NCBI RefSeq assembly: GCF_932294415.1
Contig: NC_065535.1
Location: forward strand, 70,859,362 to 70,923,361
DNA length: 64,000 nucleotides
Direction: 5' to 3'
DNA from: Quercus robur
Taxonomy: Eukaryota; Streptophyta; Magnoliopsida; Fagales; Fagaceae
In this document: positions 49,750-63,298 of the stretch, one piece after another
Layout: every line of letters begins with the position of its first letter
Position numbering within the stretch: position 1 is the first letter of the stretch
The notes under the pieces: generated by a model
Told to the model about the DNA's origin: nothing
Databases searched by the model: none
The model's input: the letters and a program-made list of their open reading frames with translations, nothing else
Position numbers and translations under genes: made by a program

Positions 49750-51080
49750 CCTATAATTTTTTCTAACATTCACTTTAAAAAAATATATATACACATACAC
49801 TTTCTCAAACCTTTTTCCTTCTCTTATATTTTCATCTTCCTACTAACTTCTACTTTAATATCACTATTTATTTTTCTATTCGTCTTCCTTTATTTGTCTC
49901 TTCTTATTCACTTCCTCTTATTATAAATTTGTCATATTCTCTTCCATTCTTTGTATAATTTTTCCTCACAAAAATGTTATTTCTCTCTCTCTCTCTCTCT
50001 CTCAATTTTTTGGTGGATTTTTATTTTTCTTGCATCTCTGCTTTAGGTTGATAAATTTTTGCTTTTTTTAGAACTCTAATTTATGTTGATACGATTTAGT
50101 TTTGTGTTTTAAGTTATTATTATTATTTTTTGTTCTCTTTGATTGTTAAATGTTATCCGATTACACTATAAAGAATTAAAGATATTAGATAAAAATATAA
50201 TATTATTCTATTACATAGCATGATTTGGATAATTTAGTGTTTATTGTTATATCTTTTAATTTTACTTTTTTTTTCTTCTCATATTATTTTATTCAATATT
50301 GAAATTCAACCACATCCTCCTTATCATTAAATTATTTATATTTTCTCTCCCTTTTTGTTTAAAAAAATAAAAAATGTAATATTTTACTTAAATTCAAATA
50401 ATAAAAAATTGTCATCATCAAATTGTACTCATTTTTTTTATTTTTTTTATTTTTTTATGTTTACACTTTTCCAACATTTCTCATTCCCTTTACTTTTTTA
50501 TCTCCCCAAACCTTCTACCTTAATATCACTATTTTTGTTTCCCTTTATCTTCCTTTATTTTGTTTCTTTTTATTATCATCCTCTTAGTATAAATTTTTCA
50601 TTCACTCTTTCATTCTTTGCATAATTTTCCCTCACAAAAAAGGGCTATTTCCCTCTCTTTCTCCCTCATTTTTTTGGTGGATTTATTTATTTATTTTTCT
50701 TGCATCTCTACTTTAGCTCGATAAAGTTGTGTTCTTTAGAACTCTATTTTGGGTTTATGTGATTTAGTTTTGGGTTTTAAGGTTTTTTTTTTTTTTTTGT
50801 TCATTTTGATTGTTAAATGTTATCCTATTGCATTATAAAGAATTAAAGATAGTATATAAGAATATAATATTATTATATTACACAAAATGATTTGGATAAG
50901 TTAGCGTTTATTGCTATATATTTTATTTTTACTTCTTTTTTCTTCTCATATTATTTTATTCAACATTTAAATTTAGCCACATCCCCCATCTATATCATTA
51001 AATTATTTATATTTCCTCTCCTTCTTTATTCTTAAAAATTAAACATATAATATTTTGCTTAAATTCAATCAATAAAATTG
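49750..51080. repeat. Tandem duplication, period about 665 bp
   Basis: Two diverged copies. The phrase TTTTTTGGTGGATTT occurs at about 50006 and 50670, and ATAAAGAATTAAAGATA at about 50169 and 50835, with the same order of CT-rich and AT-rich blocks between. No coding potential. A G-rich run follows at 51236-51260. It may be part of a larger Helitron-like unit. Confidence 0.6.
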
Positions 51081-51595
51081 TCCTCATAAAGTGGAGTAAT
51101 GCTAAGGAAACACTCATTCTCACACCCAATGCATCAAAGGAAAAATGGAATACAAAACAAATGTCAATTTAGAAACACTAAATTTAATGTCATAGAATCA
51201 TCATCAAATTTTGAAAAATGATAGGTTGCCAATTGGGGGTGGGGGGTGGGGGGGGGGGGGAGATGGTAAAAAAAAATACAAAGTAATAAAGAGTAGGTAA
51301 AGAAAAAAATTCAAACGTCAATTAGTAATTATTAATTGGAAAACAAAGAGGTTGTAAGGAGAAGTAAAAAAAAAAAAAATAGAGATGACTATACGGAGAA
51401 CATTAAGAACTTTACAGTGTAGTCAAATAAACCGTTAAATTCACTTAAAAATTAAATCAATAATCAACAATTAAATACAATCATAGTACTAAATTTAAAC
51501 TTAAAACTAATCAAATTCTAACTATGGAAACCATACTTCTAATCATAACTAAAAAAGAGATGTTCTCTGATAATAGTAGAAATTACATAAGAAAT

Positions 51596-52550
51596 TGTGG
51601 GGCCAGAGAATTTGTGGTCCCGACCCACTTTCCATTAGGGCCCAAGGCCCGCGCCGAGGAGAGTAGTTGCCGAGGACAAGTATTGAAAGACCAAATAGCC
51701 TAGAGATGCAGACGAGGATGACCCTGTCCTCGGCATCCCAAGGCCTAAAAGGGAAGAACGACATGTCATCAAAGGCAGCCTCTAAAGCGCTCCCAGAAGG
51801 AAAGGCGAGTAGAATGGGACTCGCACGGGGGTATAGTATGGGAGTGGTTCAAGGAAAAGACGCCACCTCCGCATTGAATGCGCCAACAAATGTCCTAACC
51901 ACATTGATGGGAAAAGACCCCTGAATAGTGTGGCTTCGGTTATTGCAACTAACAGAAAGTGGGGGGAGGCGGCTGATGGGACAGGCACTCGAGTAGTTAT
52001 TTGCCTGATCGACAGATGGAAGATCATGATCAACTGAAAAGGGCTATATAATATAAGGATTCATGCGCCAAAAAAAAGAGGTCGGAGGAATGGTACCCAA
52101 AAAGAAAAAGGAATAATAAGAACATTAAGCTCAATGGATAAGGTTCACGGGTAAACTTGGTTCACCTCTGAGCGTTCACTATGAGCACCATGACTAATCA
52201 CTATCCGGTGACCAAGATCTAGCCTTTCAGCCCACGCTCTACAAATTTTATTGTTTGGGCCTTAAACGTTCGAACCCAATAAACTAATTGGGGTCGTTAC
52301 AAATTGAGTCCTTACAAAGAGGAATGGTACCCAAAAAGAAAAAGGAATAACAAGAACATTAAGCTCAATGGACAAGGTCCATGGGTAAACTTGGTTCATC
52401 TCTGAGCGTCCATTATGAGCACCATGACTAACCACTGTCCTGTCACCAAAGCCTAGCCTTTCAGCCCACGCTCTACAAATTTTATTGTTTGGGCCTTAAA
52501 CGTTCAAACCCAATAAACCAATTGGGGTCGTTACAAATTGAGTCCTTACA
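51596..52550 (+). repeat. 5' LTR with internal 234 bp duplication
   Basis: 955 bp, starting TGTGGGGCC and ending CTTACA. It has a TATA box at about 52044-52052 (CTATATAATATAAGG). The last 234 bases are present twice (52085-52318 and 52319-52550), each with GGTACCCAAAAAG and GGGGTCGTTACAAATTG. The 3' LTR has this unit once, which explains the 230 bp difference. Confidence 0.9.
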
Positions 52551-52779
52551 GTTGGCGCCGTCTGTGGGGAAGGCTTGTGCATTGGCACAGGCGGGGGTAG
52601 GATCGAGCTCCTGTCAAACAAGGGACTGATAAAGCCCCTCCGTCATTTCCAGCAGCACGCTATTGTTGCCTTAATATAAAGTTCCACTAGGGGCTACGCT
52701 TCGAAGCACCAGTGGCACGGGCAGTTCTAGGGGCTTCCAACACCAAGTCAACGCCCCACATCTTGGCCGAGGGGCTAGA

Positions 52780-53440
52780 CCTTGAAACTTAAAGAAAAAC
52801 TATAAGTTTTGGATAGAACCAAGGTATTGCATGGTTCTCGGACTCAAACCTATGGGGAAACCAACTACTTAAAGAAAATCTAAGTTTTGGACAGAACTAA
52901 GGTATTGCATGGTCATCGGATTCAAACCTATGGGGAAACCAACTATTTAAAGAAAATCGAAGTTTTGGACAGAACCAAGGTATTACATGGTCCTCAGACT
53001 CAAACCTATGGAGAAACCAACTATTTAAAGAAAATCTAAGTTTTGGACAGAATCAAGGTATTGCATGGTCCTTAGACTCAAACTTATGGAGAAACCAACT
53101 ACTTAAAGAAAATCTAAGTTTTGGACAGAACCAAGGTATTGCATGGTCCTCAAACTCAAACCTATGGGGAAACCAACTACTTTAAAGAAAAATTATAAGT
53201 TTTGGACAGAACCAAGGTATTGCATGGTCCTCGGACTCAAACCTATTGGGAAACCAACTACTTTAAAGAAAAACTATAAGTTTTGGACAGAACCAAGGTC
53301 TTGCATGGTCCTCGGATTCAAACCTATGGGGAAACCAACTACTTTAAAGAAAAACTATAAGTTTTGGACAAAACCAAGGTCTTGCATGGTCCTTAGACTC
53401 AAACCTATGGGGAGACTAGATACTCCAAGAAAATCTAAGT
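52780..53440 (+). repeat. 78-81 bp tandem array, eight units
   Basis: GTTTTGGACAGAACCAAGG recurs near 52806, 52884, 52962, 53040, 53118, 53199, 53280 and 53361. The spacing is 78 bases for the first five units and 81 for the rest. In the 81 bp units a plus-strand frame stays open (27-residue repeat with PMGKPTTLKKNYKFW); I judge this a by-product of the repeat. Confidence 0.9.
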
Positions 53441-53808
53441 ACCAGACACGGCCCAACAACACACATGGCACCTCGGATGATGCCTTTAGTCCCTCAGAAG
53501 TATGTTTAGATACAAATTCAACGCCCCATAGGCACAGGTAAGTTAGAACTCTGGAATATGAACTCAAGTATATCATATGCACAACTATTCATACATGTTA
53601 AGATAACTAGTTCGAAAACCATGAGATTTACAACAATAGTAAATATCGGCAAGGATAACGAACATGTAATTTAAAGGAAAAAGGAAGAAAAGAATTTCAT
53701 ACATGTGGTCAAAGAGTTTAATCACAAGCAAACTCTAAAGTCCTCAAAACAAAAGGGAAACTAATTAATAGTTAAACTAGAAACAAATGCAAAAGTTGGT
53801 TAGGGCTT

Positions 53809-56404
53809 CTACTTCTTTAATTTCGTTTTGGCCACACCCTGGGAAGGCCGAGCAGGATTAGCCTCGGGGCCCTGGGAGACATCTCCTTCCTAGGAAGGCT
53901 GATCAGGATCAGCCTTGGTGCCCTTTGGGACATCAGCAAGGGGAATGGACTGAAGGGGCTGAACAAAGATGGCCGGCTCCTCAGCACTAGAGATCTGAGC
54001 GATGACTGTAGACTTGGCAGCCTCCTGAGGCATCTCAGGATTCAGATCTCCAGATGCTTCTGTCGCCTCGTGAGGCTCTCCTCCCTCAGTCGACTCGCCA
54101 GGAACAACAATGTGCTGAGCAGCTTCTGATTGAGCAGCCTCAGCCTCCTGTGGAATGCTCATAGCCTCGAACTGGAGGAGGCGGTCTCACGGATGGCTGA
54201 AGGATAAAATACGCTTTCCACCTTCCATAAGTCGGACGAAGCCTCTACCCTAGCTCGTTTGAGGGCCTCGTCCCAAACCTAGGAGCAGTATAGCCTGCAT
54301 ATTCTAGGGATTTGAGTTTTAAGGAGGGCCTGGGTTTCAACCACCCCCGCCTCGTAGCCCTCCTCCTCGTCTTTGTCCTTAGCGGTTTCGACCTCAGTCC
54401 TGGCAAACTCAGCCTCCGTCTTGGCCCTCATGGCTTCATCCCTGGCAAATTCCGCCACGCCCTTAGCATTGTCGGCTTCGATTAGTTTCTTCTTTAAATC
54501 ACTGATCTGCTACTTGGCAATCTCCAATTGCTCCTCGGCAGCAAGTAGGCGCCTCGTCTGTTCCTTGGCCTGTTTTTGGGCACTAGTCAAGCCTGCCTCA
54601 GCATTATCCTTGGCTCTGGTTGCCTCGTTTAAGTCCTCCCTGGCCTTCGCGAGGTCAAACTTGGTATTTTTGAGGGTTCGCGTAGCATCTATGTGTTTAT
54701 TGCGCTCAAGCTCTGCGGTCTTACTCTACTCCTTAACTTTTTCCTTCATCCTATAGGTAGTTTCGATAGCTTGCCAATTAAAACAAACATGTTATGAACG
54801 AGAGTCTAGGAGCAAGAATCGACAGAGTTATAGGTTTTAGGAGCCTTATCATACCCAGGTACCTCTTCACGCTAAGGGCAACCTCATGCATCCTCATATT
54901 CTTCAACTCTCTCATATCAGTGGGAAGCAGTAAGGCCCTCTCTAGCGTGTTGGCCACATAACCACCTTCGCCGTCTCCAAGGTTCCTTATGGATGCGTCT
55001 TCCAACAATGGCTCCTTGTAGAGCATTGGGGCGGGAAGCCGAGCATTGGGACGGGAAGCCAAGCACTCGGCGCGGATTGGGCATCAATCCTTTTCCCCTA
55101 TCCTTGATGCCCAATCTTTAACTGCTTTCGAGCTCGTGGGGCTTCATCCCCTTCTTAAGAGGATTAAGATTTCCCCCCATCCATTGGTTCCTTACCCTTG
55201 GGACTCCTCTTTCTCTTTGGGTCAGTGGGCTCAGGTTGAGGAGGCAGAACTGATTGAGGAGGAGCGGAAGTTTTTGGCGAGGAGATTGTGGCAGTGACTT
55301 GGAAGAGGAAGACCTAGTCCGGACAGGCTGGGGCTGGGGTGGGGGAGTTGGGACGCTGGATTGCGGCTTTCCTTGTGCACCTTTCCCTGGCTAACCCTCA
55401 ATGAGGTTGAATAAGCTGGTCGGGAGCTTTCTCTTAAGACCCATCTCAGCTCGAGAGGATGTTCCCGCTGACAACAGCTCCGCTTCGGACAAGTCAGGGT
55501 CACCCAGATCACCAGAAGGATCTTTGGAGGGGTCAGCTTGGTCAAATGCCCCAAATCCCTCCTCGGACAGGAGATCCTTCAGAGATCAAGAACCCGTGCT
55601 CGACTACGGTGATTTTCGGAAGCCGAGAATTGTTAGCGCTAATCACGTGCTTTGAGTCGGCAAATGACTTCTGGATGGGATCGTACCCTAAGATTTTGTG
55701 AGCGGCTCTGACTTGACCATCCTCGTCATTTACAAAAACCGCCGCTTGAAGAACAGTCTCCAAATCCACCCGGTTGATCAGATGAAAGTGTCGGTGAAAG
55801 GCGTGTGGATCTGCAAAGAAAGGCATGTACATGGTTAGTAACCGAACCACACCAAATTAAGACGGCGCAAAGGATTGACACCCTCCTACTCTCTACACCC
55901 CACTTGGTTCTCTCTCCACCATTGGGCAAGGAAGGCTATCGTGCCATTCCCTAAATACAATAAGATAATCCTTATTCAACCCTTTGTTGGACTCGGGGAG
56001 GCACTGGATTAGCCGAACCCTATCGTCTCTCATCTTCATGTAGTAGGATTTGCCTCTCAAATTTTGGAGATTGTAGCACCAATTTACGTTATGATGGGTT
56101 AGTCTTAGCCTCATTTTTTCGTTTAAGGCATCCATACAACCCAGAATCCTAAACATATTGACAGCGCATTGGGTGGGAGCTAATTGGAAATGTCTAAGGT
56201 AACTCCTCATTACTGGCCCCATGGGGATTCTCATACCACCCTCCACGAAGGCGAGAAGGGGAATTACCACCTCGCCCGTCCTTCTCTTAAGATGCCATTT
56301 CCCCTCCTTGCAGTGCCTTAAACTTACGTTGGGGGAATCCTATAGTCTGCGATGAACTTTTCCATCGCCTCTTCGGTCTCAACCAACTTTTTCAATTTAA
56401 CCAT
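53809..56404 (-). pseudogene. Antisense ORF of Tat-type retrotransposon (decayed)
   Basis: Minus-strand remnants of the plant protein often labelled putative gypsy-type transposon, which some Ty3/gypsy elements carry antisense near the 3' LTR. The N terminus starts at 56404 (MVKLKKLVE) and a frameshift follows near 56330. The conserved block is at 56270-55893 (IPMGPVMRSYL, LTHHNVNWCYN, CLPESNKG, EWHD). A further block in another phase is at 55850-55542 (HLINRVDLETVLQAAVFVN). A long Ala/Glu/Lys coiled coil with stops spans about 54756-54300, and the Glu/Ala-rich tail is at 54162-53809. Many stops and shifts. Function in the family is unknown. Confidence 0.65.
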
Positions 56405-56941
56405 CTCTAGGAACTACTAAACAAACTTAGGGGGTGACGGGAGAAGGAGAGGAACAAGAGAAAAATAAACCCATAAAAGAAAAAGCACGAGTTAGTGAAG
56501 GCAGAGAACTTACAGAAAAGAGGAAAGGTTCCTCGAACAGGATTTTTGTGTTGGAGGTAGACTTGAATTTGGATGAAAGTTTGACTGAACCCAGGATATG
56601 TGCGCTAGAACTCTTAAGTGCAAAAGTGAAGAGACAAATCAGTTCCAAAAATTATTTATACCTCCCATCGAAAGTAACTGCACGAATTTTCCCGCCTATA
56701 AAGGTAAGGAAATCTCCACTGTTAGATCACCATCGCGCCGTTAAATGTGGAAAGCATAGAGCCGCCCGCATTTAATGAAGACACGTTTCACCTTCCAAGA
56801 CTCCAAGAACGTGTCTCGGGCAGACGAAGAGTCTCTGGAACTGATAGATGACAAGGATTGACAAGCTTTGACAGAGGCCTGATGTCATCAAAACCCTCCT
56901 CTCCGTCCGAGGATCCGAGCAGCAGGATTTTGAGGGGCTAT

Positions 56942-57666
56942 TATGGGGCCAGAGAATTTGTGATCCTGACCCACTTTCCATTAGGGCCTAAGGCCCGCGC
57001 CGAAGAGAATAGTTGCCGAGGACAAGTATTGAAAGACCAAATAGCCTAGAGATGCAGCCGAGAATGACCCTGTCCTCGGCATCCCAAGGCCTAAAAGAGA
57101 AGAACGACTCGTCATCAAAGGCAGCCTCCAAAGCGCTCCCAGAAGGAAAGGCGAGTAGAATAGGACTCGCACGGGGGTACGGTGTGGGAGTGGTTCAAGG
57201 AAAAGACGTCACATCCGCATTGAATGCACCAACAAACGTCCTAGCCACATTGATGGGAAAAGACCCCTGAATAGTGTGGCTTCGGTTATTGCAACTAACA
57301 GAAAGTGGGGGGGGGGGGGCGGCTGATGGGACAGGCACTCGAGTAGTTATCTGCCTGATCGACAGATGGAAGGTCAGGATCAACTGAGAAGGGCTATATA
57401 ATGTAAGGATTCATGTGCTAAAAAAAAGAGGCCGGAGGGATGGTACCCAAAAAGAAAAAGGAATAACAAGAACATTAAGCTCAATGGACAAGGTCCATGG
57501 GTAAACTTGGTTCACCTCTGAGTGTCCACTATGAGCACCATGACTAACCACTGTCCGGTGACTAAGGTCTAGCCTTTCAGCCCACGCTCTACAAATTTTA
57601 TTATTTAGGCCTTAAACGTTTGAACCCAATAAACCAATTGGGGTCGTTACAAATTGAGTCATTACA
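56942..57666 (+). repeat. 3' LTR
   Basis: 725 bp, starting TATGGGGCC (TGTGGGGCC in the 5' LTR, one base changed) and ending ATTACA before the GAAAT duplication. TATA box at about 57396-57404. Confidence 0.9.
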
Positions 57667-57671
57667 GAAAT

Positions 57672-58000
57672 AAAGTTAGAAAATTTTAAAATCCCTTTTT
57701 TGACATTTCATATAACCTTATTTATAATATGTATATATATATATATATATATATAAAATTTTCATATACTATTACTTTTGAAAATCTGATGAATGATACT
57801 ACCTTTAATTTAATGTCTTTATTATGCAAATCATCAGTTAGATTTATATGATAATGATAAGAAGCGTTACAAATGAGATCATTAAAAAAATAATAAAATT
57901 AATTAGTCATTGTCATTATGGAGTAGTAGTCTATAGTTTTACACATCCAAAGAAGTGGAATATATAGAGTTTACTTAAAGGTATGTGTAAAGATTCACAT

Positions 58001-58031
<31 letters not shown>

Positions 58032-58954
58032 ACACACACACACTTAAAAACTAATGAAAAACCAATGGTTATTAACTAAAATTATAGTATTAATAAAATA
58101 CTTTATGAGATCATCCTAAAAAAATTATTACGTGCAACACATGGGTATGTGATCTCATGTGGGAAAACATGAGGTTTTGCCAAGTGGTGCATTCTATATA
58201 AAGAGAATTGAAATATTCTTAAATGCCACATTTGAGATAATAATAAATTAAATATTGACCTTTTGTTTTATTAATTTGGTTCAATGTTTCAAGACTTTTC
58301 TTATTAAAAAATAAATATTCTTTGTTTCCTTTGGTTTAATGTTTCAAGACATTTCATCTCTCACACATACACACAAACCTTTTTGCATTTTAATTCACTA
58401 TTTTCACTTCTTACATTTCTAACCATTTATATATACCTACTCATAACCCTTCATGTCATCCCATGTTAAATACACACAGACCAAAAACGATGTCATTTAC
58501 CTTTAATCTTTCAACGACACTTACCTAGCTCTATCATTGTTGTTTCATTTAATCCTAACCCTGTATGAGTTGGCTACAGCCAAAGAAGGGGGACTTACAT
58601 TTTGTATTGAGTGACAACAGAAATTATGATTTTGATGTTAAGGTCGGATGTTGTGAATTTGTGGGTTTTGTAAATGATGTGATTAACTGTGGGTGTTTAG
58701 GGTGTGTATTTTATTTTAGAATTAAGGAGAAAGAGAAAAACACTATTTATATCAACTTTAATTCTATAATATTCCTCCAAAGTTTTTTTTTTTTTTTTTT
58801 TTTCTTTATTACTTCAATTGAATAAATGATGTGTGTGCAATTTATAATTGTTGTTTTTTTATGATGAACTCATTACTAATAAAGTTCTATAACAATTATG
58901 CTATAATATTTATACAATCTTCTCCAAAACCATTTTACATAAAACATTACAACA
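57672..58954. other. AT-rich DNA, no gene
   Basis: TA microsatellites at about 57728-57754 and 57998-58027, and a T run near 58783-58803. No gene recognised. It may be Helitron body ending at 58985. Confidence 0.4.
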
Positions 58955-58985
58955 TTATCCGTGCATCACACGGATAACTTACTAG
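58955..58985 (+). mobile_element. Helitron 3' terminus (plus strand)
   Basis: Perfect 9 bp stem TTATCCGTG/CACGGATAA with loop CATCA (58955-58977), then CTTACTAG ending at 58985 and followed by T. This is the textbook Helitron 3' end. The 5' end is not fixed; candidates are TCTAAAAGTAGAAG near 49653 or TCTATATAAAGAG near 58193. Confidence 0.7.
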
Positions 58986-61900
58986 TAATTTTAATAGTTA
59001 AAAATCAAAATATGATAGTATATATATATATATTTTTTTACAAAAGAGAGTATATAGACATTTTCGAGTATCTGACTATTCCGTATGGTGTACAATGTTA
59101 ATGTGACAATCCCGGCAAAACTTGTTTAAATACCTCTGTTCCAAACTTCCGATGAGAACAAGAGATGTTGAGACAAGAAATTTCAAAAGCGGTTACGGGA
59201 AGTAATTAAAACTATGGGTAGTTATTGCTGGAAGTAACCATCTACTCTCCTGATTAGTGGGTAGTTATGGACTTAAAATAGTTACATTTTTCGCTTATAG
59301 GTAGAGGTATCGGCATAAAGAGAAGAAACAACGAACAACTAAGAACATATCAGAGATCAATATGAGAGCATATGTACTTAATTTCTTCAGAGATTTAGTA
59401 GTTCTTAGAATTTAAAAAGGCTTTATGCTTGTAAGTTGCTTCCTTTGAGGTTATGATCTTGTTTAATTAAGTATTAGTCAAGTTTGATGAATTATTTAAG
59501 TGTTTGTATGTGTTTGATCTAAATTTTTGCTTGTTTAGAATCAATTCGATGTTAGAATGATGACTTAGGCTTTAATCTGTTGTAATTGCTTTGATCATAT
59601 TTACTCCAATTAATTTCATTTCAAGATAGTTCACTGCAATCCATTTTAGTTCAATTAGGTGTACTTTGAATCAAAGCACTTGAATTTAGTCTGTTTAGGA
59701 ATAAATCACTTCAAAATAATTTAGCTTAAATCAGTTCATTTTGAATCAATGAAATTAAAGAAAAATTAGGCTTGGGGATTGGACTTAGTCAATTAGAAAA
59801 CCGAGGTCACTTTTAGGACATCTTTCATTGTTAAATTTGTGCATTTTCTCAATAAGTGCTCTTGATAGAGACATTTCCAAACCCCAAACCCTAATCCTTG
59901 AAGTCAAATTTCACTTTAAATTGGGTTTTGCACCCCTCTAATTTCACTTTAAGCAACCTACAAACATTAACAAGGGACCAAACTTATTAAAAATTGATTT
60001 CTACTAAAACAAATTGGCAACCACTGTTGGAAATAAAGGAGAGATATTACCTGACTTTTCCTTGGAAATTACACAATATGATTTTACCAATAGAGGTGGC
60101 GGAGATGAGGTATGGACTAAGTCATTGTCTTAAGACAAATCGTGCCGTCTACAGTATATCCGATGTAGTTAGACAAAATATTTTTGCACGTTGTCCGTAG
60201 GATATAACAGCCCAGCCACCTTTGCTGATTATCCTTGCAAGCCTACACTGCTTGTAGAATATAAGCTCTCTATAGTACTTTCTTTTCCCATAAAATTTAG
60301 TAAAAGATAAAATATTTTTGTGAGTAGTACGAAACAATAGATGACAATTGTTTAGGACAATAAAAGTTGTTTTTGAAAGTTTGCAGCTTTGTAATTCAAA
60401 AAAAATTAATGTTATATGAAACTTTTATTTCTTTCCATATATATAGAGCTGGACATGTAACTTGTCCTTAGCCAAAGAATCAAAATGTTTGATAACACTA
60501 AAATGGTCATAAAGTTATTGAAATCAATATATAATCAATAGGTTTCTATATATATATAAAATAAACCGGTCATCAAAAATCTTTGCCAATGTAAATACAT
60601 TGAAACAAGTTAATAGCCAAATCAAGTTGTCTTACTGTCATAATGCTATTGAAAACAAAATAACAGCCCTAACGTGGTTGGCCTTTAGATATCAATTAAT
60701 ATTTTCCTTTGAAACTTTGACTATACACAATAATTACAACCAAGAATGGAAAGCAACCTGTAATGCTATAAACTATCAACGGTAAATTATATAAATATAT
60801 AGTTATATAATTTTCTGATACTTTCCATCTATAACGTTACCATTAAATGTATTAAAAGAAATGTTTTAAAGCAAAAGTTTATAAAGGAAAGTATATTAAA
60901 AGCTGTCAATATATGGTATTAAAAATCACATTAATTTTCAGAAATTTTCCTAACTAAAATCATTAACAATAGCTATTCAAATTTTGAATTATATTTGAAT
61001 TTCAAAAATTTAGCAATCAACGTATTTGACATTAAGGTATAATTGATTTTTTTTTTTTTTTTGAAAAGAGGGATAATTGATTTTCTCAATTCACATAAAT
61101 GAGTATTAAAAATAAATATGATATTTTTTATAAAAATATCCAACAACCACACTAGAAGTACATACTCAAAAGATAAAAACTCATGGCAAACTGCACATTC
61201 TATATTGAATGAAAAAATTGTCTTGGCTTTTTTCTGTTCTACATAATAAACTAAAGCCATATTAGATCAAATGCAAGTGTCGAACCAATTTGAATTTGAA
61301 GGTTTACCATTACATGAGTACTTCGCAACAAATGCAGCTTGGGAGAGGAACTTCTTCATTCCAAGATTATGTGAACATAACCCAATATTGTTCAAATAAT
61401 TCTATGAATGTTTGAAAACCTCAACTACAACAACAACAACAGCTACAATCAAATCTTAATTATACAATTTTGGAATTGACTCCTTTCTTCAAATTACATA
61501 ATTAAAGAAAGAAAAAATTGTCTCCCCATTTTTACGGGCTAGCCAACCGTTACTGTTATTAAGAAGCTCATCTCAAATAGGAATCTTGGCTTTTTGTTCA
61601 CTTTTTTAACCTTAGAATAGGTTTGATTTCAGTAAATTTCTGCATTGGTTTTAAATATTTCTGTTAATTAATTAATTGAGAATGAGGACTTGGTAGGAGA
61701 GGGACTTATATGTATGATTACATTCACTTTGATCATGACATAAAATGTAAAAAGTATGAGAAAAAAAGCGAAATAAGAAGAAGCAAGGTTTGATTTTTTT
61801 TTTTTTTTTCAACTTTCATATGCCCAAGCCTATTCTTACACCTATCAACTCAACTTTTTTTTTTTTTTAATGTACTTATCAACTCAACTACCCCCATATA

Positions 61901-62865
61901 TTCTCTCTCTCTTAATTTTTTATGTTGTGACCTGATAAGTAGTGTCTATGTAATGAAAAGTCTTCTACCTAATTTAAGGTAAGGCTTCTTCTTGAAAAAA
62001 GAAAAGAAGGTCAGGTTCATTCTCGACTTTTGACATTTTTTTCTTAATCATCTATCCTAATAAAGTGGAAACTTGTCCACTTTGTTCAAAATACGGTGCT
62101 AAACACGTGATGAGACCTTCAACCATGGAAAATTTCCTTTTGTTTTTTGTTTTTTTGTGTTTTTTTTTTTTTGGTTTTTTTTTTCTATTTTATGCAATTT
62201 TTATTAATATATCTTTTGGCTGGCCAGATTCAGGCCTGTTTAGTAGGCAAACTCAAACACAAATTTTTACATTTTAAACAATATTACACATATTTTTATA
62301 TATTTTTTCACTCATACGTATTTTAAAAAATTACATATAACATTATTCAAAAATACTTTATCAACACCCCCCCCCCCCCCCCCCCCCCTTTCAATAATGG
62401 AAATTGGTCACCTGCTGTTACATGGGTACCTGTCATATCATACGCTTAAGCCTAATTGGCTGTCACCTTAAGGATTCTCAAGCAATCTCTGCACCTAAAA
62501 ATTTGCACTCAAAAGTCATAAGCCAGTTCACAATGAAATGCAGCTTTAGATTAGATTGTACCAAAAATTTTAGGTGGATTTTGTGCAAAATTCAAAAACA
62601 TCGGCCATCATGTTAAGGTAAACATGAGCTTACTGTAAAGAGCACACTCTTAAGATTTTTAGCTTCAATTTCATTTCCAATCATAGTCTCCTACTTAAGA
62701 TCTATAATATCAAGCAAGAATGGTCAAAGTAGTAGACATATTACACCCTAATGGAGTCATGCTAATCGTTTCAATTTAGATATAACCAATTTATGTCAAA
62801 ACTCAAAAGACACAATGATATGTTCTGCAATATTTCTTGCACACATATCTTCATGATTCTATTTT

Positions 62866-62902
<37 letters not shown>

Positions 62903-63298
62903 CTTGTGTGCTATACTTTTAACTTTCCTAACTATCATGATGTTTCCCCTACATGACTGTTAACATAATGGAAATTGAAATGATTTATATACTCTGGCAA
63001 GTTAATTGTACAATGGGCCTAATCCCACACATGACCTTGGACTAATATTACTCTCAACACTAGATTACAAGAATTTTTTATTTATTTATTTTTTAATTTT
63101 TTTTTTGAGAATTAGGATTACAAAAATTTGATTTGGAAAAAAAAAATGAAAAGAAAGAGAATAAAAGAACTAAAACATTGTTAAATATGCTGCATCTTGT
63201 CTTTGTCAAGCATTGCAAACATAAATAACATGAGAAATGATCCCAAAAAAAAAGAGGGAAAGGGAGAGAAGGAAAGCCTAATGAAAATCAAAGAGGAA
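58986..63298. other. Intergenic, no gene recognised
   Basis: AT-rich. Short frames only, none recognised. Notable simple sequence: a C run of about 22 at 62367-62388, T runs near 61051-61066 and 61795-61810, and (TC)n near 62871-62899. The left part could contain promoter or regulatory DNA that I cannot identify. Confidence 0.5.

Larger units (their letters stand above)
51596..57666 (+). mobile_element. Non-autonomous LTR retrotransposon, 6.07 kb
   Basis: The two LTRs (51596-52550 and 56942-57666) are flanked by a 5 bp duplication GAAAT (51591-51595 and 57667-57671). A primer site starting TGGCGCCGTC lies at 52553, three bases after the 5' LTR. The internal region has no gag, protease, polymerase or integrase, only an array of 78-81 bp repeats and a decayed antisense ORF. 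The primer site and antisense ORF point to the Ty3/gypsy Tat group. The LTRs differ at roughly one base in twenty by eye, so the insertion is not very recent. Confidence 0.88.

Noticed and set aside
53143..53541. Plus-strand 132-codon frame with a 27-residue repeat
   Set aside because: It is produced by the 81 bp tandem repeat and shows no sign of being a gene.
54373..54756. Plus-strand Ala/Ser/Leu-rich frame that looks like a membrane protein
   Set aside because: It is the mirror of the Ala/Glu/Lys coiled coil of the antisense retrotransposon protein on the minus strand.
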